Source: Flexilinea flocculi
Lineage (GTDB): Bacteria > Chloroflexota > Anaerolineae > Anaerolineales > Anaerolineaceae
NCBI RefSeq assembly: GCF_001192795.1
Contig: NZ_DF968181.1
Coordinates: 213,603 to 277,602, forward strand
DNA: 64,000 nt
Direction: 5' to 3'
Positions 45,083-53,285 of this stretch are shown here, in pieces. The position numbers were made by a program, and so were the translations under genes. Numbering within the stretch: the first letter of the stretch is position 1; every line of letters begins with the position of its first letter. The notes beneath the pieces were generated by a model. It was not told the origin of the DNA, did no database searches, and saw nothing but the letters and a program-made list of their open reading frames with translations.

Positions 45083-46405
45083 ATGAGTATGGTACAAGGG
45101 CTGAATCGACAACAATATCAACTAGAAGGGCAACCTTTCAGCAATGGAGGTGAAGGGGAGATCTACAATATTTCCAACCAACCTAACCAAGTAGCGAAAA
45201 TCTATCACTCGGACCGCGTTTCCCCTGAACTGGAAAGCAAGCTCAAAATCATGGTCAACCGGCCACCTAGCCAGGCGGTATTGGCTCAAGTAGCCTGGCC
45301 GATAGATGTTCTTTATGAGACTTCTGGGCAATTCTGCGGTTTTATTATGCCTAGACTGAATATTGATGTCGCCTTGAAAGAGTTGTATGAATATCCGCCA
45401 CAGAAATATAAGAACGTTAGCATCAGTCAAAAGATCTGCGTTGCCCAAAATATATGTGCAGTCATCTCTGAGGTGCATAAAGCAGGATATGTATTTGGCG
45501 ACTTCAACCCTCTGAATATTGGCGTCAACCTGGTTACAGGAAAAGTCGCCTTTCTGGACACCGATTCGTATCATATTTTGGATCAGAAGACAGGCAATAC
45601 ATATCGCTGCATAGTTTGCCTGGATGGCTATGTGGCACCTGAACTACTGAAAGCGTGCGAGAATTACCCCAAAGATGCTTATGCCACTGCACCACTGCCC
45701 ACCTTCACTCAACAGACCGACAATTTTGCGCTGGCCATTCATATTTTCAAGCTGCTAATGAACGGTTATACCCCGTACAACGGGATAGCAGAAACAGCGC
45801 AAGACTCAACGGCTTCGCCTGGGGTCGGTAACAATGCCATTAAGCACGATAACTATTGCTTCAAACCTGGTAATAAGCCGCAAGCAGTAGCCGTACCACC
45901 TATAGATACTTTGCCCGAGGAGATTGCCGATCTGTTTACTCGCGCATTCATGCTTGGAAAGCTGGATCCCAAGCAAAGACCGAATGCAGTGGAGTGGCAT
46001 GCTGCATTGGGCAGGTATGAGCAGTCCTTACAGACCTGCCCGAGCCATAACGCTCATCAGTATCGCAATGGATTGCCCACCTGCCCCTGGTGTGCGGCCG
46101 ATCAACGATACACAAACAAAATCTCGCCCCCAATTCCTCAACAGACGTTCTCAACACCTGTACGATTTCCGCAACAGCCGTTCCCTACACCTGTACGAAT
46201 TCCCCCACAGCCGGTCCCTGCACCTGTAAAAACAAATAGAAATATCAGATCAATAATTTTCGGTCCGTGGCAAATCTTTCCTTCCAACGCCCCAATTAAT
46301 AAACCAAGCTGCAGAAAAGGATGTGTAATTTTCTTGATTATTTTTGGGCTGTTTTTTTTATTGGCAGTTATTGATGGTCTAATCGGGTCTTTTACATTTA
46401 ATTAG
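45083..46405 (+). CDS. YegI-like protein kinase with zinc-ribbon-like segment and C-terminal membrane anchor
   Basis: 440 residues. A kinase fold covers about 15-310 with a glycine loop GGEGEIYNI and Lys near 39 (VAKIYH). The catalytic loop reads YVFGDFNPLNIGV in place of HRDxxxxN, and the metal-binding motif reads FLDTDSYHI in place of DFG, as usual for this atypical family. Asp and Asn remain. A small Cys cluster (CPSHNAHQYRNGLPTCPWC) follows. Next comes a proline-rich repeat (three copies of about T/A-P-V-R/K with PQQ/PPQ spacers), then a membrane segment at about 412-432. The gene stops 18 bases before the IS66 end. The tail may be shortened, as the original C-terminal part could be the PD40 remnant past the IS (inference). 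Confidence 0.82.
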   Translation: MSMVQGLNRQQYQLEGQPFSNGGEGEIYNISNQPNQVAKIYHSDRVSPELESKLKIMVNRPPSQAVLAQVAWPIDVLYETSGQFCGFIMPRLNIDVALKELYEYPPQKYKNVSISQKICVAQNICAVISEVHKAGYVFGDFNPLNIGVNLVTGKVAFLDTDSYHILDQKTGNTYRCIVCLDGYVAPELLKACENYPKDAYATAPLPTFTQQTDNFALAIHIFKLLMNGYTPYNGIAETAQDSTASPGVGNNAIKHDNYCFKPGNKPQAVAVPPIDTLPEEIADLFTRAFMLGKLDPKQRPNAVEWHAALGRYEQSLQTCPSHNAHQYRNGLPTCPWCAADQRYTNKISPPIPQQTFSTPVRFPQQPFPTPVRIPPQPVPAPVKTNRNIRSIIFGPWQIFPSNAPINKPSCRKGCVIFLIIFGLFFLLAVIDGLIGSFTFN

Positions 46406-46423
46406 AAACATTAAAAAGAAAAC

Positions 46424-47968
46424 GTAACTACTCAGGCAGAAAGCGAGACGAAACGAGGACAGTAAGGATTTCCATCCAAGGCCAAGCGAAGGACAGCCAG
46501 CATACGCTGGCCGTTTTTCCGCGCAGTGGACAGATAAGCCCGAACCTCGCAAAAAATCTTCGCACCCTGATCGGATCGGAACCCACCCGATACTTTTAGT
46601 TTGACCTTCATCATGCGCAAATCGCGTTCCGCCTGATTGTTGTCAAACGGTACCTTAAAATCGTACATAAACGCTAGCACAGCGTCCTTGTGATCGAGCA
46701 GCCGCTCAAACAAGTTTCGCGGAGGGCTTTTAGCCGTTCGACCGCGTTTCTTCGGAGATTGGGCATCTGCTTCGGGCAAGGGGTTGGCTTGCAGTCCCTG
46801 TTCGATGAGACGATCATATCGTTGGTCAAAGTCAGCCAACTGAGTGGGCGACAACTCGGTCCGTTGATCGCGTGCCTGGTCAACGCTCTGCTTAATCTCC
46901 AAGAGCAAGTCCAGCAAGCCCTGTTCCCACGCCTGAGGGTAACGTTCCATCAGGAAGAGCAGTTCCCGCAGGTGGTGGGCATTGCACAGCCCATGCAGGA
47001 GGGTCGCATAGCGGAAGTAGGATTTCCACCCGTCGTGGATGGCCCGCCCGTGTAAGTGTGGCAAGATTCCGATGGCATCTGTCGCTTCCTGCCCCCGTTT
47101 GGGGTGACAGGCATAGGCGGTGAGCCGCGCGGTACTGGCCGAATGAAACCACTGCAGCTTCCCGTTGATATGGGTGCCAGTTTCGTCGAAATGCACCACG
47201 GCTTCTCGCTCGGCCAAGTGCTTCTGAATGGCTTCATTGAATGGAGCCACCCGTTCGGCCACGGCTTGCCCCGCATCGAAGATCGTCCCTTCCGCTAGGG
47301 AATGGTCGAACACATCGGCAAAGGTCTCACGCACCCGCTCCAGGGGCAGCATCTGGTAGTGATTCAGATAGACCGCCAGCGCACGGGCAGCAGGGCCATA
47401 CTGGACGGGTTGGGTCACCGCTAAGGGAAAGCACCCGCGGTTCTCTTGCACCACAGCAAGGACAGTACTTGATCTCCGCCTGATATTCGGTGACCTCCAT
47501 CCGTGGCTCAGGTAGATCGAACACCTGACGTTTTTCAATCCCGCTGACGGTTACCGCTTCCAAGGAGACTTGGCAATGTTGGCACTGCTGCACCGGATGA
47601 ACGGTGATGTGATCGGGATGGGCAACCGCTTTCAAGGTGTTGCCTTCATGACCCGCTTGTCCACCGCTTTTCTTCCCATGCCGTTTCCGGAGGCTTTTTG
47701 GGGCAGGTTTTGCCAATCCATCACTGGAGGGCGGCTTGCCACTGTTCCGACTGTTCTTGGAAACCCGATCTTCCAGCGCTTGAACTCGCGCGGCTAACTG
47801 ACCCACCGTGCGATGAAATAAAGCCACTACGGCAGCTTTGCCTTCATCGTAGGCCGCGCCGATTTCTTCATCACTGGGTAACTGGAATGGTTCCATCGCC
47901 TAATTGTGCCTGCGTTTTACGATTTTGACAATATTTACGTGCATTTAGCTCTATGCCTGAGTAGTTAC
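46424..47968. mobile_element. IS66-family insertion sequence, transposase-only type, inactivated
   Basis: Terminal inverted repeats of 15 bp match exactly: GTAACTACTCAGGCA at 46424-46438 and TGCCTGAGTAGTTAC at 47954-47968. The GTAA terminus is the IS66 hallmark. Inside is one transposase gene on the minus strand, with a frameshift; accessory tnpA/tnpB genes are absent. The eight bases on each side (AAGAAAAC and AATGTCTT) do not match, so no target duplication remains. It is much more GC-rich than its surroundings. Confidence 0.9.
46432..47896 (-). pseudogene. IS66 transposase, frameshifted
   Basis: The N-terminal part is read from ATG 47896 (coiled-coil-like leader, SKNSRNSGKPPSSDG, KKSGGQAGHEG, then a zinc-finger region CQHC...CPCC). 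The rest is read in another frame, with [26 protein letters not shown], the DDE core ([40 protein letters not shown] and, near the end, [15 protein letters not shown]). The switch lies near 47440, between CPCCGA and the CFPLAVTQ segment, a one-base change. Joined, the protein would have about 480 residues, close to the family norm. Confidence 0.88.
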
Positions 47969-48423
47969 AATGTCTTTTACTTTGGAGTACAAAATGTAGA
48001 CAAAGAAAAAAAATATGCAGAATTTGAAGGCGAAAGAACTTTCATTTATATTTCTACTGTAGATGGTGATTCTCCAGTATTAGTAGCAGGAAATTCCAGT
48101 GAAAATTATGCGCCTGCTTAGTCTCCATCTGGCGATTGGATTGTATATCAATCGAATGAGGAAAGTCAGAGTATTGAAATATGGATCATGGATAAAGGTG
48201 GTAAGAGTAAAAAAAATTTGCATACACGGATTCAGGCAAATGGTCAAGAGTACCATCTTGGTCACCCAATAGTCAATGGATTACATATGTTTCAAATCAA
48301 GCTGGTAGAAATTGAGCAGATTTTGGTGAAAATTTTATCGTATCAATGGACACGGTCGTAATTATCTAACTTACAAATACCGGAAAGAATGTATATGATT
48401 GGCGAGTAAGTTGGGTAAATTAA
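47969..48423 (+). pseudogene. Decayed PD40/TolB-like beta-propeller gene, 5' end lost at the IS66
   Basis: The translation right of the IS reads TFIYISTVDGDSPVLVAGNS, then APA, a TAG where Trp is expected, SPSGDWIVYQSNEESQSIEIW. A frameshift near 48210 leads to SGKWSRVPSWSPNSQWITYVS, then a TGA after NQAGRN. After another shift it reads LTNTGKNVYDWRVSWVN and stops at 48421-48423. The W-S-P-x-x-x-W-I-x-Y pattern is the PD40/WD40-like propeller signature. The gene therefore carries two nonsense changes and at least two shifts. It may be the sensor part of a kinase or a separate protein. Confidence 0.78.
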
Positions 48424-48540
48424 ATTCTGATGATGCAATGCTAAGATTTCTTTGTTATAACGGCAAAATAACCAAATTCTCAGCAACAAGAAGTATTAAA
48501 AACAATTGTCTTTTGCATATGCAAGAAAGGATGAATCAGT

Positions 48541-49092
48541 ATGAAAGATATGAAGAACGCTTTTGAGGAATACTTCAAAAAGTTAATAAACTTTAGTAAG
48601 CAAACGTACGGAGCTAAACCAACAGTTACTTTCACAAACGGCTTAAATAAAGAGCTTCTTGTGTCAAAATCAAATGAAGAAGGGGAAGTTGAATGGTTAC
48701 CTCAGCTTCAAAATATCGCGTTACCTTGGAACGAAATAGAGGGAAAAGTCGGTTTTATGATTAGTAAAGAACTGCGAGAATACTACACGACGTTTTTATT
48801 CTTAAATTTATCAGGAAAGTATGGTGGTGTCTATTTATACTTTCAACCATTATCATCACAAGAAGAAATATTACGGACAATATTTCGCCAGTATTCTGAT
48901 GCACAATCTGTATTTCCGCACTCGAAAACCTTTTTGATAGGAAGTGCTAACTATTATAATGATGATGGTTATCATATATTCTATGATAATTCGGATTTAA
49001 AAACTTTTTGTTATGAGTCAGATACAAAGAAAGAAATATTGCTTTCTTATTCATTAGCTGAGGTAATTAGCACAATGGAGGCTTTCGAATGA
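48541..49092 (+). CDS. Syd-family protein, probable immunity protein
   Basis: 183 residues resembling the SecY-interacting protein Syd. EGEVEWLPQ near residue 45 is the family's conserved W-x-P region. REYYTTFLFLNLSGKYGGVYLYFQ follows, then the PHSKTFLIGS and CYESDTKKEILLSYSLAEVISTM segments in the right order. Syd-fold proteins are also used as immunity proteins of polymorphic toxins. The next gene is a nuclease-toxin-like protein that overlaps it by four bases (ATGA), which supports that role here. The order immunity-before-toxin is unusual. Confidence 0.75.
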   Translation: MKDMKNAFEEYFKKLINFSKQTYGAKPTVTFTNGLNKELLVSKSNEEGEVEWLPQLQNIALPWNEIEGKVGFMISKELREYYTTFLFLNLSGKYGGVYLYFQPLSSQEEILRTIFRQYSDAQSVFPHSKTFLIGSANYYNDDGYHIFYDNSDLKTFCYESDTKKEILLSYSLAEVISTMEAFE

Positions 49093-49832
49093 TGAAGATA
49101 CATGCTTACACCGGGATTTCGCAACAAGATTTAGAAGCTGAAAGATTGAATTCCGAAGGAAAACCCTATTCCTTAAATCATCCAGATGATTTACTGGTCT
49201 CGATGCGGTATAACGGTGATTATCATTCTAGTTCTAACTCGCAAGGCTGGGATAGAAATAGTTCGTATTATTTCGAGAACTTACTTCATAACCACCCTGA
49301 GTACTTTAGTAAAAAAAATATGATCCGAATAAATAACAATCAGTCCCCAAAGGTTGACTCCCAATTTGTAAAAAACTTTCCTCAATATAAGGGATATGAA
49401 AATGAATTGCTTGTTCATCATCATATTGGAAAAGATGGTCAGGCAGTAGCTATCCCTGCAAGCATACACAAAGGTTCGGGTGAGATACATCGTGTTGAAA
49501 ATGAACTAGGAATCACAGCAAATGCTCAACGCTTTTCCAAACGTTGTAAAGAAATTTGTGAAAAAGATTCTTCCCTTTTAGGTAACACATCGGAGCAAAT
49601 AATAACGCTAGAAAAGCGGCAGTTAAAAGATCCTCCTTTAGCAAATGCAATTACTAGGATTGAAGACGCCTCTTCTCTTAGAGACCAAGATAATAGATTA
49701 CAAACATCTAACGCTATCGCACGATTACCAAATGATTTATCTATTAAGGAGAAATCATCAAGAAATGATTGTCAAAATGCGTTTAGATCTGACGCTCATT
49801 CAAATTCATCCAAAACAAATCACTCTCGATAA
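49089..49832 (+). CDS. HNH/Endo VII-type nuclease toxin-like protein
   Basis: 247 residues. The pattern GWDRNSSYYFENLLHNHPEYFSKKN, NNQSPKVD, YENELLVHHHIGKDGQAVAIPASIHKG (core ELLVHHHIGKDGQAVAIP) and IHRVENELGI is that of C-terminal nuclease domains of polymorphic toxins (the HHH catalytic core). No secretion or repeat region precedes it, so it is a stand-alone toxin domain, an orphan tail or an internal nuclease. The last ~100 residues are polar and unrecognised. GGAGG precedes the start, and the Syd-like gene directly upstream is the likely antidote. Confidence 0.75.
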   Translation: MMKIHAYTGISQQDLEAERLNSEGKPYSLNHPDDLLVSMRYNGDYHSSSNSQGWDRNSSYYFENLLHNHPEYFSKKNMIRINNNQSPKVDSQFVKNFPQYKGYENELLVHHHIGKDGQAVAIPASIHKGSGEIHRVENELGITANAQRFSKRCKEICEKDSSLLGNTSEQIITLEKRQLKDPPLANAITRIEDASSLRDQDNRLQTSNAIARLPNDLSIKEKSSRNDCQNAFRSDAHSNSSKTNHSR

Positions 49833-50197
49833 AGTTGCATGTGGAATATAAACGGTTTTTTATATGATCGCCTTTGAATTTAATCAATCACGAAGACCCA
49901 TTAAAACACGATTATTCGTCTATCTTATTCGATTGCCATGAATATTGTACTTCTTATTACTAATAAGCATCGTTCCCTATTAATACTCCACGACTTACTG
50001 AAAGCCAAATACCGCCATCCTTTTCAGACCGTTTTCAATTCCATAGCTCATGCAAGTTGTTCAAGAATAAGTTGTAATTCAGCCCACCTAAAGCCAGGTT
50101 GATCTCCCCCTTAATTGCTCTTTGATCGGTCAAATTATCGCAAAATACAATTATGACGTCTATCTCTCAAATAAGCTTATAGTTTTCAAACGCCTTA
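49833..50197. other. Region before the CRISPR array, possible leader
   Basis: An AT-rich stretch without an accepted gene. The minus strand near 50047-50105 reads a short fragment (PGFRWAELQLILEQLA) before a stop, possibly the remnant of a gene. The last ~150 bases could act as the CRISPR leader. Confidence 0.4.
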
Positions 50198-50609
50198 GTA
50201 TGAAAAACAAAATGCCCACTTCGGGCATTAAGACTTCCTACTAAGAGATGTCCCAAGCAAAGCATAATCATAGTATTAAAACCAAAATGCCCACCTCGGG
50301 CATTAAGACTTACAGTATTGTGAATCTACACGTTGGGACGATGCTGGAGTATTAAAAACAAAATGCCCACCTCGGGCATTAAGACTGTTCCCATCGGCAG
50401 CGCATAATCTATCCCAGTATGTCCTGTATTAAAAACAAAATGCCCACCTCGGGCATTAAGACACCTGAGCGAAAAGCGTTACACGAAGCTGCACCGAGTA
50501 TTAAAAACAAAATGCCCACCTCGGGCATTAAGACATGCCCGACCGGCTCAACGCTTGCTGCGTGGTGATCAAGTATTAAAAACAAAATGCCTACCTCGGG
50601 CATTTGTCA
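50198..50609 (+). CRISPR. CRISPR array, six repeats and five spacers
   Basis: Repeats are 37 bp: 50198-50234, 50273-50309, 50349-50385, 50426-50462, 50498-50534 and 50573-50609. Each contains the small stem AATGCCC/GGGCATT with loop ACCTC. Spacers are 38, 39, 40, 35 and 38 bases and are unrelated to each other. Repeat 1 has two changes, repeat 2 one, and repeat 6 has one change plus a diverged last six bases. Repeats 3-5 are identical. The worn 3' part of repeat 6 suggests the leader is on the left. No cas gene is in the window, so the type cannot be assigned. Confidence 0.95.
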
Positions 50610-50622
50610 CTGATAGGGTTAG

Positions 50623-50681
50623 ACTTTACCAGGTATAGTCGCCTTATGTTTATCAGGTATGATCGCCCGGATGTTTACCAC
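50623..50681. repeat. Short direct repeat after the CRISPR array
   Basis: TTTACCAGGTATAGTCGCC, TTTATCAGGTATGATCGCC and TTTACCACTTGA follow in tandem with a period of about 24-25 bases. This recalls the repeated end sequences of some insertion sequences, but no transposase follows. Confidence 0.45.
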
Positions 50682-50730
50682 TTGAAAGATAGAAATCGGG
50701 AAGATGCCATTTTACGGGAATGGTGGCAAT

Positions 50731-50815
50731 GTAGGGGCGACCGGCCGGTCGCCCCTACGATAACATCGATGGACAATTCGAAAGGCGCCCTTCTCCCTGT
50801 CAGGGGGAAGGAAAC
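50731..50815. repeat. GC-rich palindrome plus CTTCTCCCTGTCAG repeat
   Basis: GTAGGGGCGACC and GGTCGCCCCTAC flank GGCC to form a 28-bp perfect palindrome (50731-50758). CCTTCTCCCTGTCAGGGGGAAGG follows at about 50790-50812. Both parts also occur at 39458-39545. The stop codon of the radical SAM gene lies inside the second part. Confidence 0.7.
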
Positions 50816-52278
50816 GCGGCTACCTTGCGGAAATGGAATCCCATAATTGCCAGCGTGATTGCCAGCGGGAAAAGCCTGGGACGGTGGAACAATGTCCAGA
50901 AGAACAGCTTCCAATAATGGAAGCGTTCTGTTCCGCGGATGCCGAGCCGATAGATCGATCGGCCGAGCGCCAGGATATACTGCGCTTCGAAATGGATTTT
51001 GATTTCCGGCGACCGATATTCCTTAAGAAATGTGATCGTGCGTTCATAATACTGTTTGGGTTCATACAAATAAGTCACAACACTACGGTAACCTTCCCGC
51101 AGCAATTCAAGTCCCATTTTTGGGATAATATTGGTTGAACCGTCCGCGTTGTCTCCGGTCATTTCATCCGTCAGGCGGCCTTCCGCTTTCATCCTTTGGT
51201 ACAGACTTGTGCCACGTGGAGCCTGCAGCAGCCCGACCATTGCCAGCACGATGCCGCTTTTCTGGATAAATTCAATCTGCTGCTGGAAGATGGATGGCGA
51301 ATCATGATCGAATCCGACGATGAAACCGCCTTCCACCTGCAATCCGGCACGCTGGATGCGTTTGACACTTTCCATCAGGTTGCGTCCGCGGTTCTGCGTC
51401 TTGCTGCATTCTGCGAGGCTCTCCTCGTTGGGTGACTCGATGCCGATGAAAACGGTAGTGAATCCGGCTTTCCGCATCAGCGTCAGCAGCTCAGGATCAT
51501 CCGCCAGGTTGATGGAGGCTTCCGTGCTGAAAGCAAATCCGGTTTTACCTTTGCGCCATTCGATCAATGCCGGCAAAATTTCTGATTTCAGCAGCTTTTT
51601 GTTACCGATGAAATTGTCATCGACAAAGAAAACGTTGTTACGCCATCCGACCGCATATAAACTGTTCAGCTCAGCGACAATCTGACCAGCCGTTTTGGTT
51701 CTGGGAACATGCCCGAGTAATGCGGTCACATTACAGAAATCACAATTGAAAGGGCAGCCACGTGAAAATTGAATACTGACTGTGTCATAATGTCGGAGAT
51801 CAGCGAGTTTCCACAGCGGAATGGGTGTCTGATGAATGTCCGGATATTCAGTGGCAGAATAGACTTTCTGAGGGGTTCCGTTTTCCAGATCCGTCACGAA
51901 TTTCGGCAGCGTCAATTCCGCCTCATTCAGTACCAGAATATCGACTTCCGGGAAGTGATCCGCTTCCATGGTGAAGAGCGGTCCTCCGGCAACTGTTTTG
52001 ACGCCTGCCTGCTGGCAGCGTGAAAGGATGTCCTTGACCGATTCCCGCTGGACGATCATGGCGCTGATGAAGACGTAATCTGCCCATCGCAGATCGGATG
52101 CGGACAAGGTTGTTACATTCAGATCGATCAGCCGAAGCTGCCAGGTGTCTGGCAGCATGGTTGCGACCGTTAATAATCCCAGCGGGGGAGATGCCGCTCT
52201 CTTTTTGACAAACTTCAGAGCGTGTTTGAAACTCCAGAATGTATCTGGAAATTCCGGATAGATCATTATGATCTTCAT
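50800..52278 (-). CDS. B12-binding-domain radical SAM protein (DUF4070-type)
   Basis: 492 residues. A cobalamin-binding-like N-terminal domain (about 1-140, PPLGLLTVATMLPD...VKTVAGGPLFT) precedes a radical SAM core with the cluster motif RGCPFNCDFC (C-x3-C-x2-C, about 185-194). FVDDNFIGNKK, FSTEASINLADDPELL and IGIESPNEESL are strand-end motifs. The C-terminal region matches the DUF4070 extension (APRGTSLYQRMKAEGRL). It probably methylates or rearranges an unreactive carbon in a lipid or peptide; substrate unknown. GAGGT precedes the ATG. The last codons (AAFPSP) are encoded by the dispersed repeat at 50790-50812, so the C-terminus has been replaced or extended by it. Confidence 0.88.
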   Translation of the reverse strand: MKIIMIYPEFPDTFWSFKHALKFVKKRAASPPLGLLTVATMLPDTWQLRLIDLNVTTLSASDLRWADYVFISAMIVQRESVKDILSRCQQAGVKTVAGGPLFTMEADHFPEVDILVLNEAELTLPKFVTDLENGTPQKVYSATEYPDIHQTPIPLWKLADLRHYDTVSIQFSRGCPFNCDFCNVTALLGHVPRTKTAGQIVAELNSLYAVGWRNNVFFVDDNFIGNKKLLKSEILPALIEWRKGKTGFAFSTEASINLADDPELLTLMRKAGFTTVFIGIESPNEESLAECSKTQNRGRNLMESVKRIQRAGLQVEGGFIVGFDHDSPSIFQQQIEFIQKSGIVLAMVGLLQAPRGTSLYQRMKAEGRLTDEMTGDNADGSTNIIPKMGLELLREGYRSVVTYLYEPKQYYERTITFLKEYRSPEIKIHFEAQYILALGRSIYRLGIRGTERFHYWKLFFWTLFHRPRLFPLAITLAIMGFHFRKVAAFPSP

Positions 52279-52342
52279 ATTTACCTCACTTTGAAGATCA
52301 TTTGTTATGCCTGTCTTTCAATAATTTATCATATTTGCCGGT

Positions 52343-52440
52343 TTTTCGAATTAATGGAGGAATCTTGTTTTTCTTTTTTCATGTAAACAAAAAAACATGA
52401 ATCCCTCCCAATTCTCGGGTCTGATCCGCAAATTTCAGAT
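52343..52440. repeat. Palindromic element copy 16 (worn)
   Basis: Starts TTTTTCGAATTAATGGAGG and ends CGCAAATTTCAGATAG. The hairpin is short (TTTTTTCATGT against ACAAAAAAACATGA). It is the first copy after the island. Confidence 0.6.
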
Positions 52441-52445
52441 AGTAA

Positions 52446-53285
52446 TTACTTCGCGGGCTTGTCATTCTCATGAGCAGAATCAATCGGCAGACTGCCGAGC
52501 AGCAGCGTCGGATTGATGCCTTTATCCGTCAGGATGATTTTGGCGTTTTTCTGCAGGGAATTTTCCGTCATTTCGTATTGCTTCAAAATCTGCGCATTGC
52601 CTGTGAAATATTTTTCCGCGGCTTCATTGACCAGACGGATGGCTTCCGCCTTTCCGGTCGCGACCTGGATGGCAGCTTCTTTTTCGCCTTCTGCGCGCTG
52701 GATCATTGCCAGTTTGTGCTGTTCAGCTGCTTCAAATTCACCCGTTGCCAGGAGCCGCATGGAACGCCGTTCCTGTTCTGCAGTTTTTTGCTTATGCATC
52801 GCTTTTTTAATATCTTCCGGCGGATCGATCAGGCGGATTTCTACTTTACTGACGGTCAATCCCCATTCCACCGCATACGTGTTGAGGATCCGCTGTAAGT
52901 TGGTCGCAATTTTTTCGCGTGCAACCAGGCTTTCATCCAGTGTCAGATCGCCGAATTCCTGTCGCAGGTTGGTCATTGCCAACTGAATGATCGCCCGTTT
53001 CCAGTCGTCGATGTTGTAAAATGTCTTTTTGATCGCTTCTTCCTCGATCGTCGGTCGCACCCACATAATTCCATCCACCTGAATTTCCACGTTATCTTTT
53101 GTGATTACCGGCTGCGGGTGAATATCCATGGTATGTTCACGTACATCGCGAATTCGGATCATATGAACAATCGGGATTTGAAAGCCAAGACCTGGCATCA
53201 CAAAGCGACGGTATTTTCCCAGTTGTTCTTGAATTCCTCTTTCGAATGGTCTCAGAATAAATATCGGACTGTAGATTTTTCTCAT
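52446..53285 (-). CDS. SPFH/band 7 (stomatin/prohibitin-like) protein
   Basis: 279 residues with the SPFH core (about 20-190: FERGIQEQLGKYRRFVMPGLGFQIP, MDIHPQPVITKDNVEIQVDGIMWVRP, LVAREKIATNLQRILNTYAVEWGLTVSKVEIRLIDPP). A long charged coiled coil follows (EQERRSMRLLATGEFEAAEQHKLAMIQRAEGEKEAAIQVA) and a variable tail. Stomatin-like proteins form membrane microdomain scaffolds. The usual N-terminal membrane hairpin is absent, so it would bind the membrane peripherally or through a partner. No NfeD-type partner gene is adjacent. AAGGAG precedes the ATG. Confidence 0.88.
   Translation of the reverse strand: MRKIYSPIFILRPFERGIQEQLGKYRRFVMPGLGFQIPIVHMIRIRDVREHTMDIHPQPVITKDNVEIQVDGIMWVRPTIEEEAIKKTFYNIDDWKRAIIQLAMTNLRQEFGDLTLDESLVAREKIATNLQRILNTYAVEWGLTVSKVEIRLIDPPEDIKKAMHKQKTAEQERRSMRLLATGEFEAAEQHKLAMIQRAEGEKEAAIQVATGKAEAIRLVNEAAEKYFTGNAQILKQYEMTENSLQKNAKIILTDKGINPTLLLGSLPIDSAHENDKPAK

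Noticed and set aside
46416..47976. Eight-base target duplication of the IS66
   Set aside because: AAGAAAAC on the left and AATGTCTT on the right do not match.
50409..50603. A 64-codon minus-strand ORF with repeated MPEVGILFLI units
   Set aside because: It is only the translation of the CRISPR repeats; no ribosome site and no independent support.
50198..50609. Assigning a CRISPR type from the repeat
   Set aside because: Repeat length and stem do not decide the type, and no cas gene is in the window.
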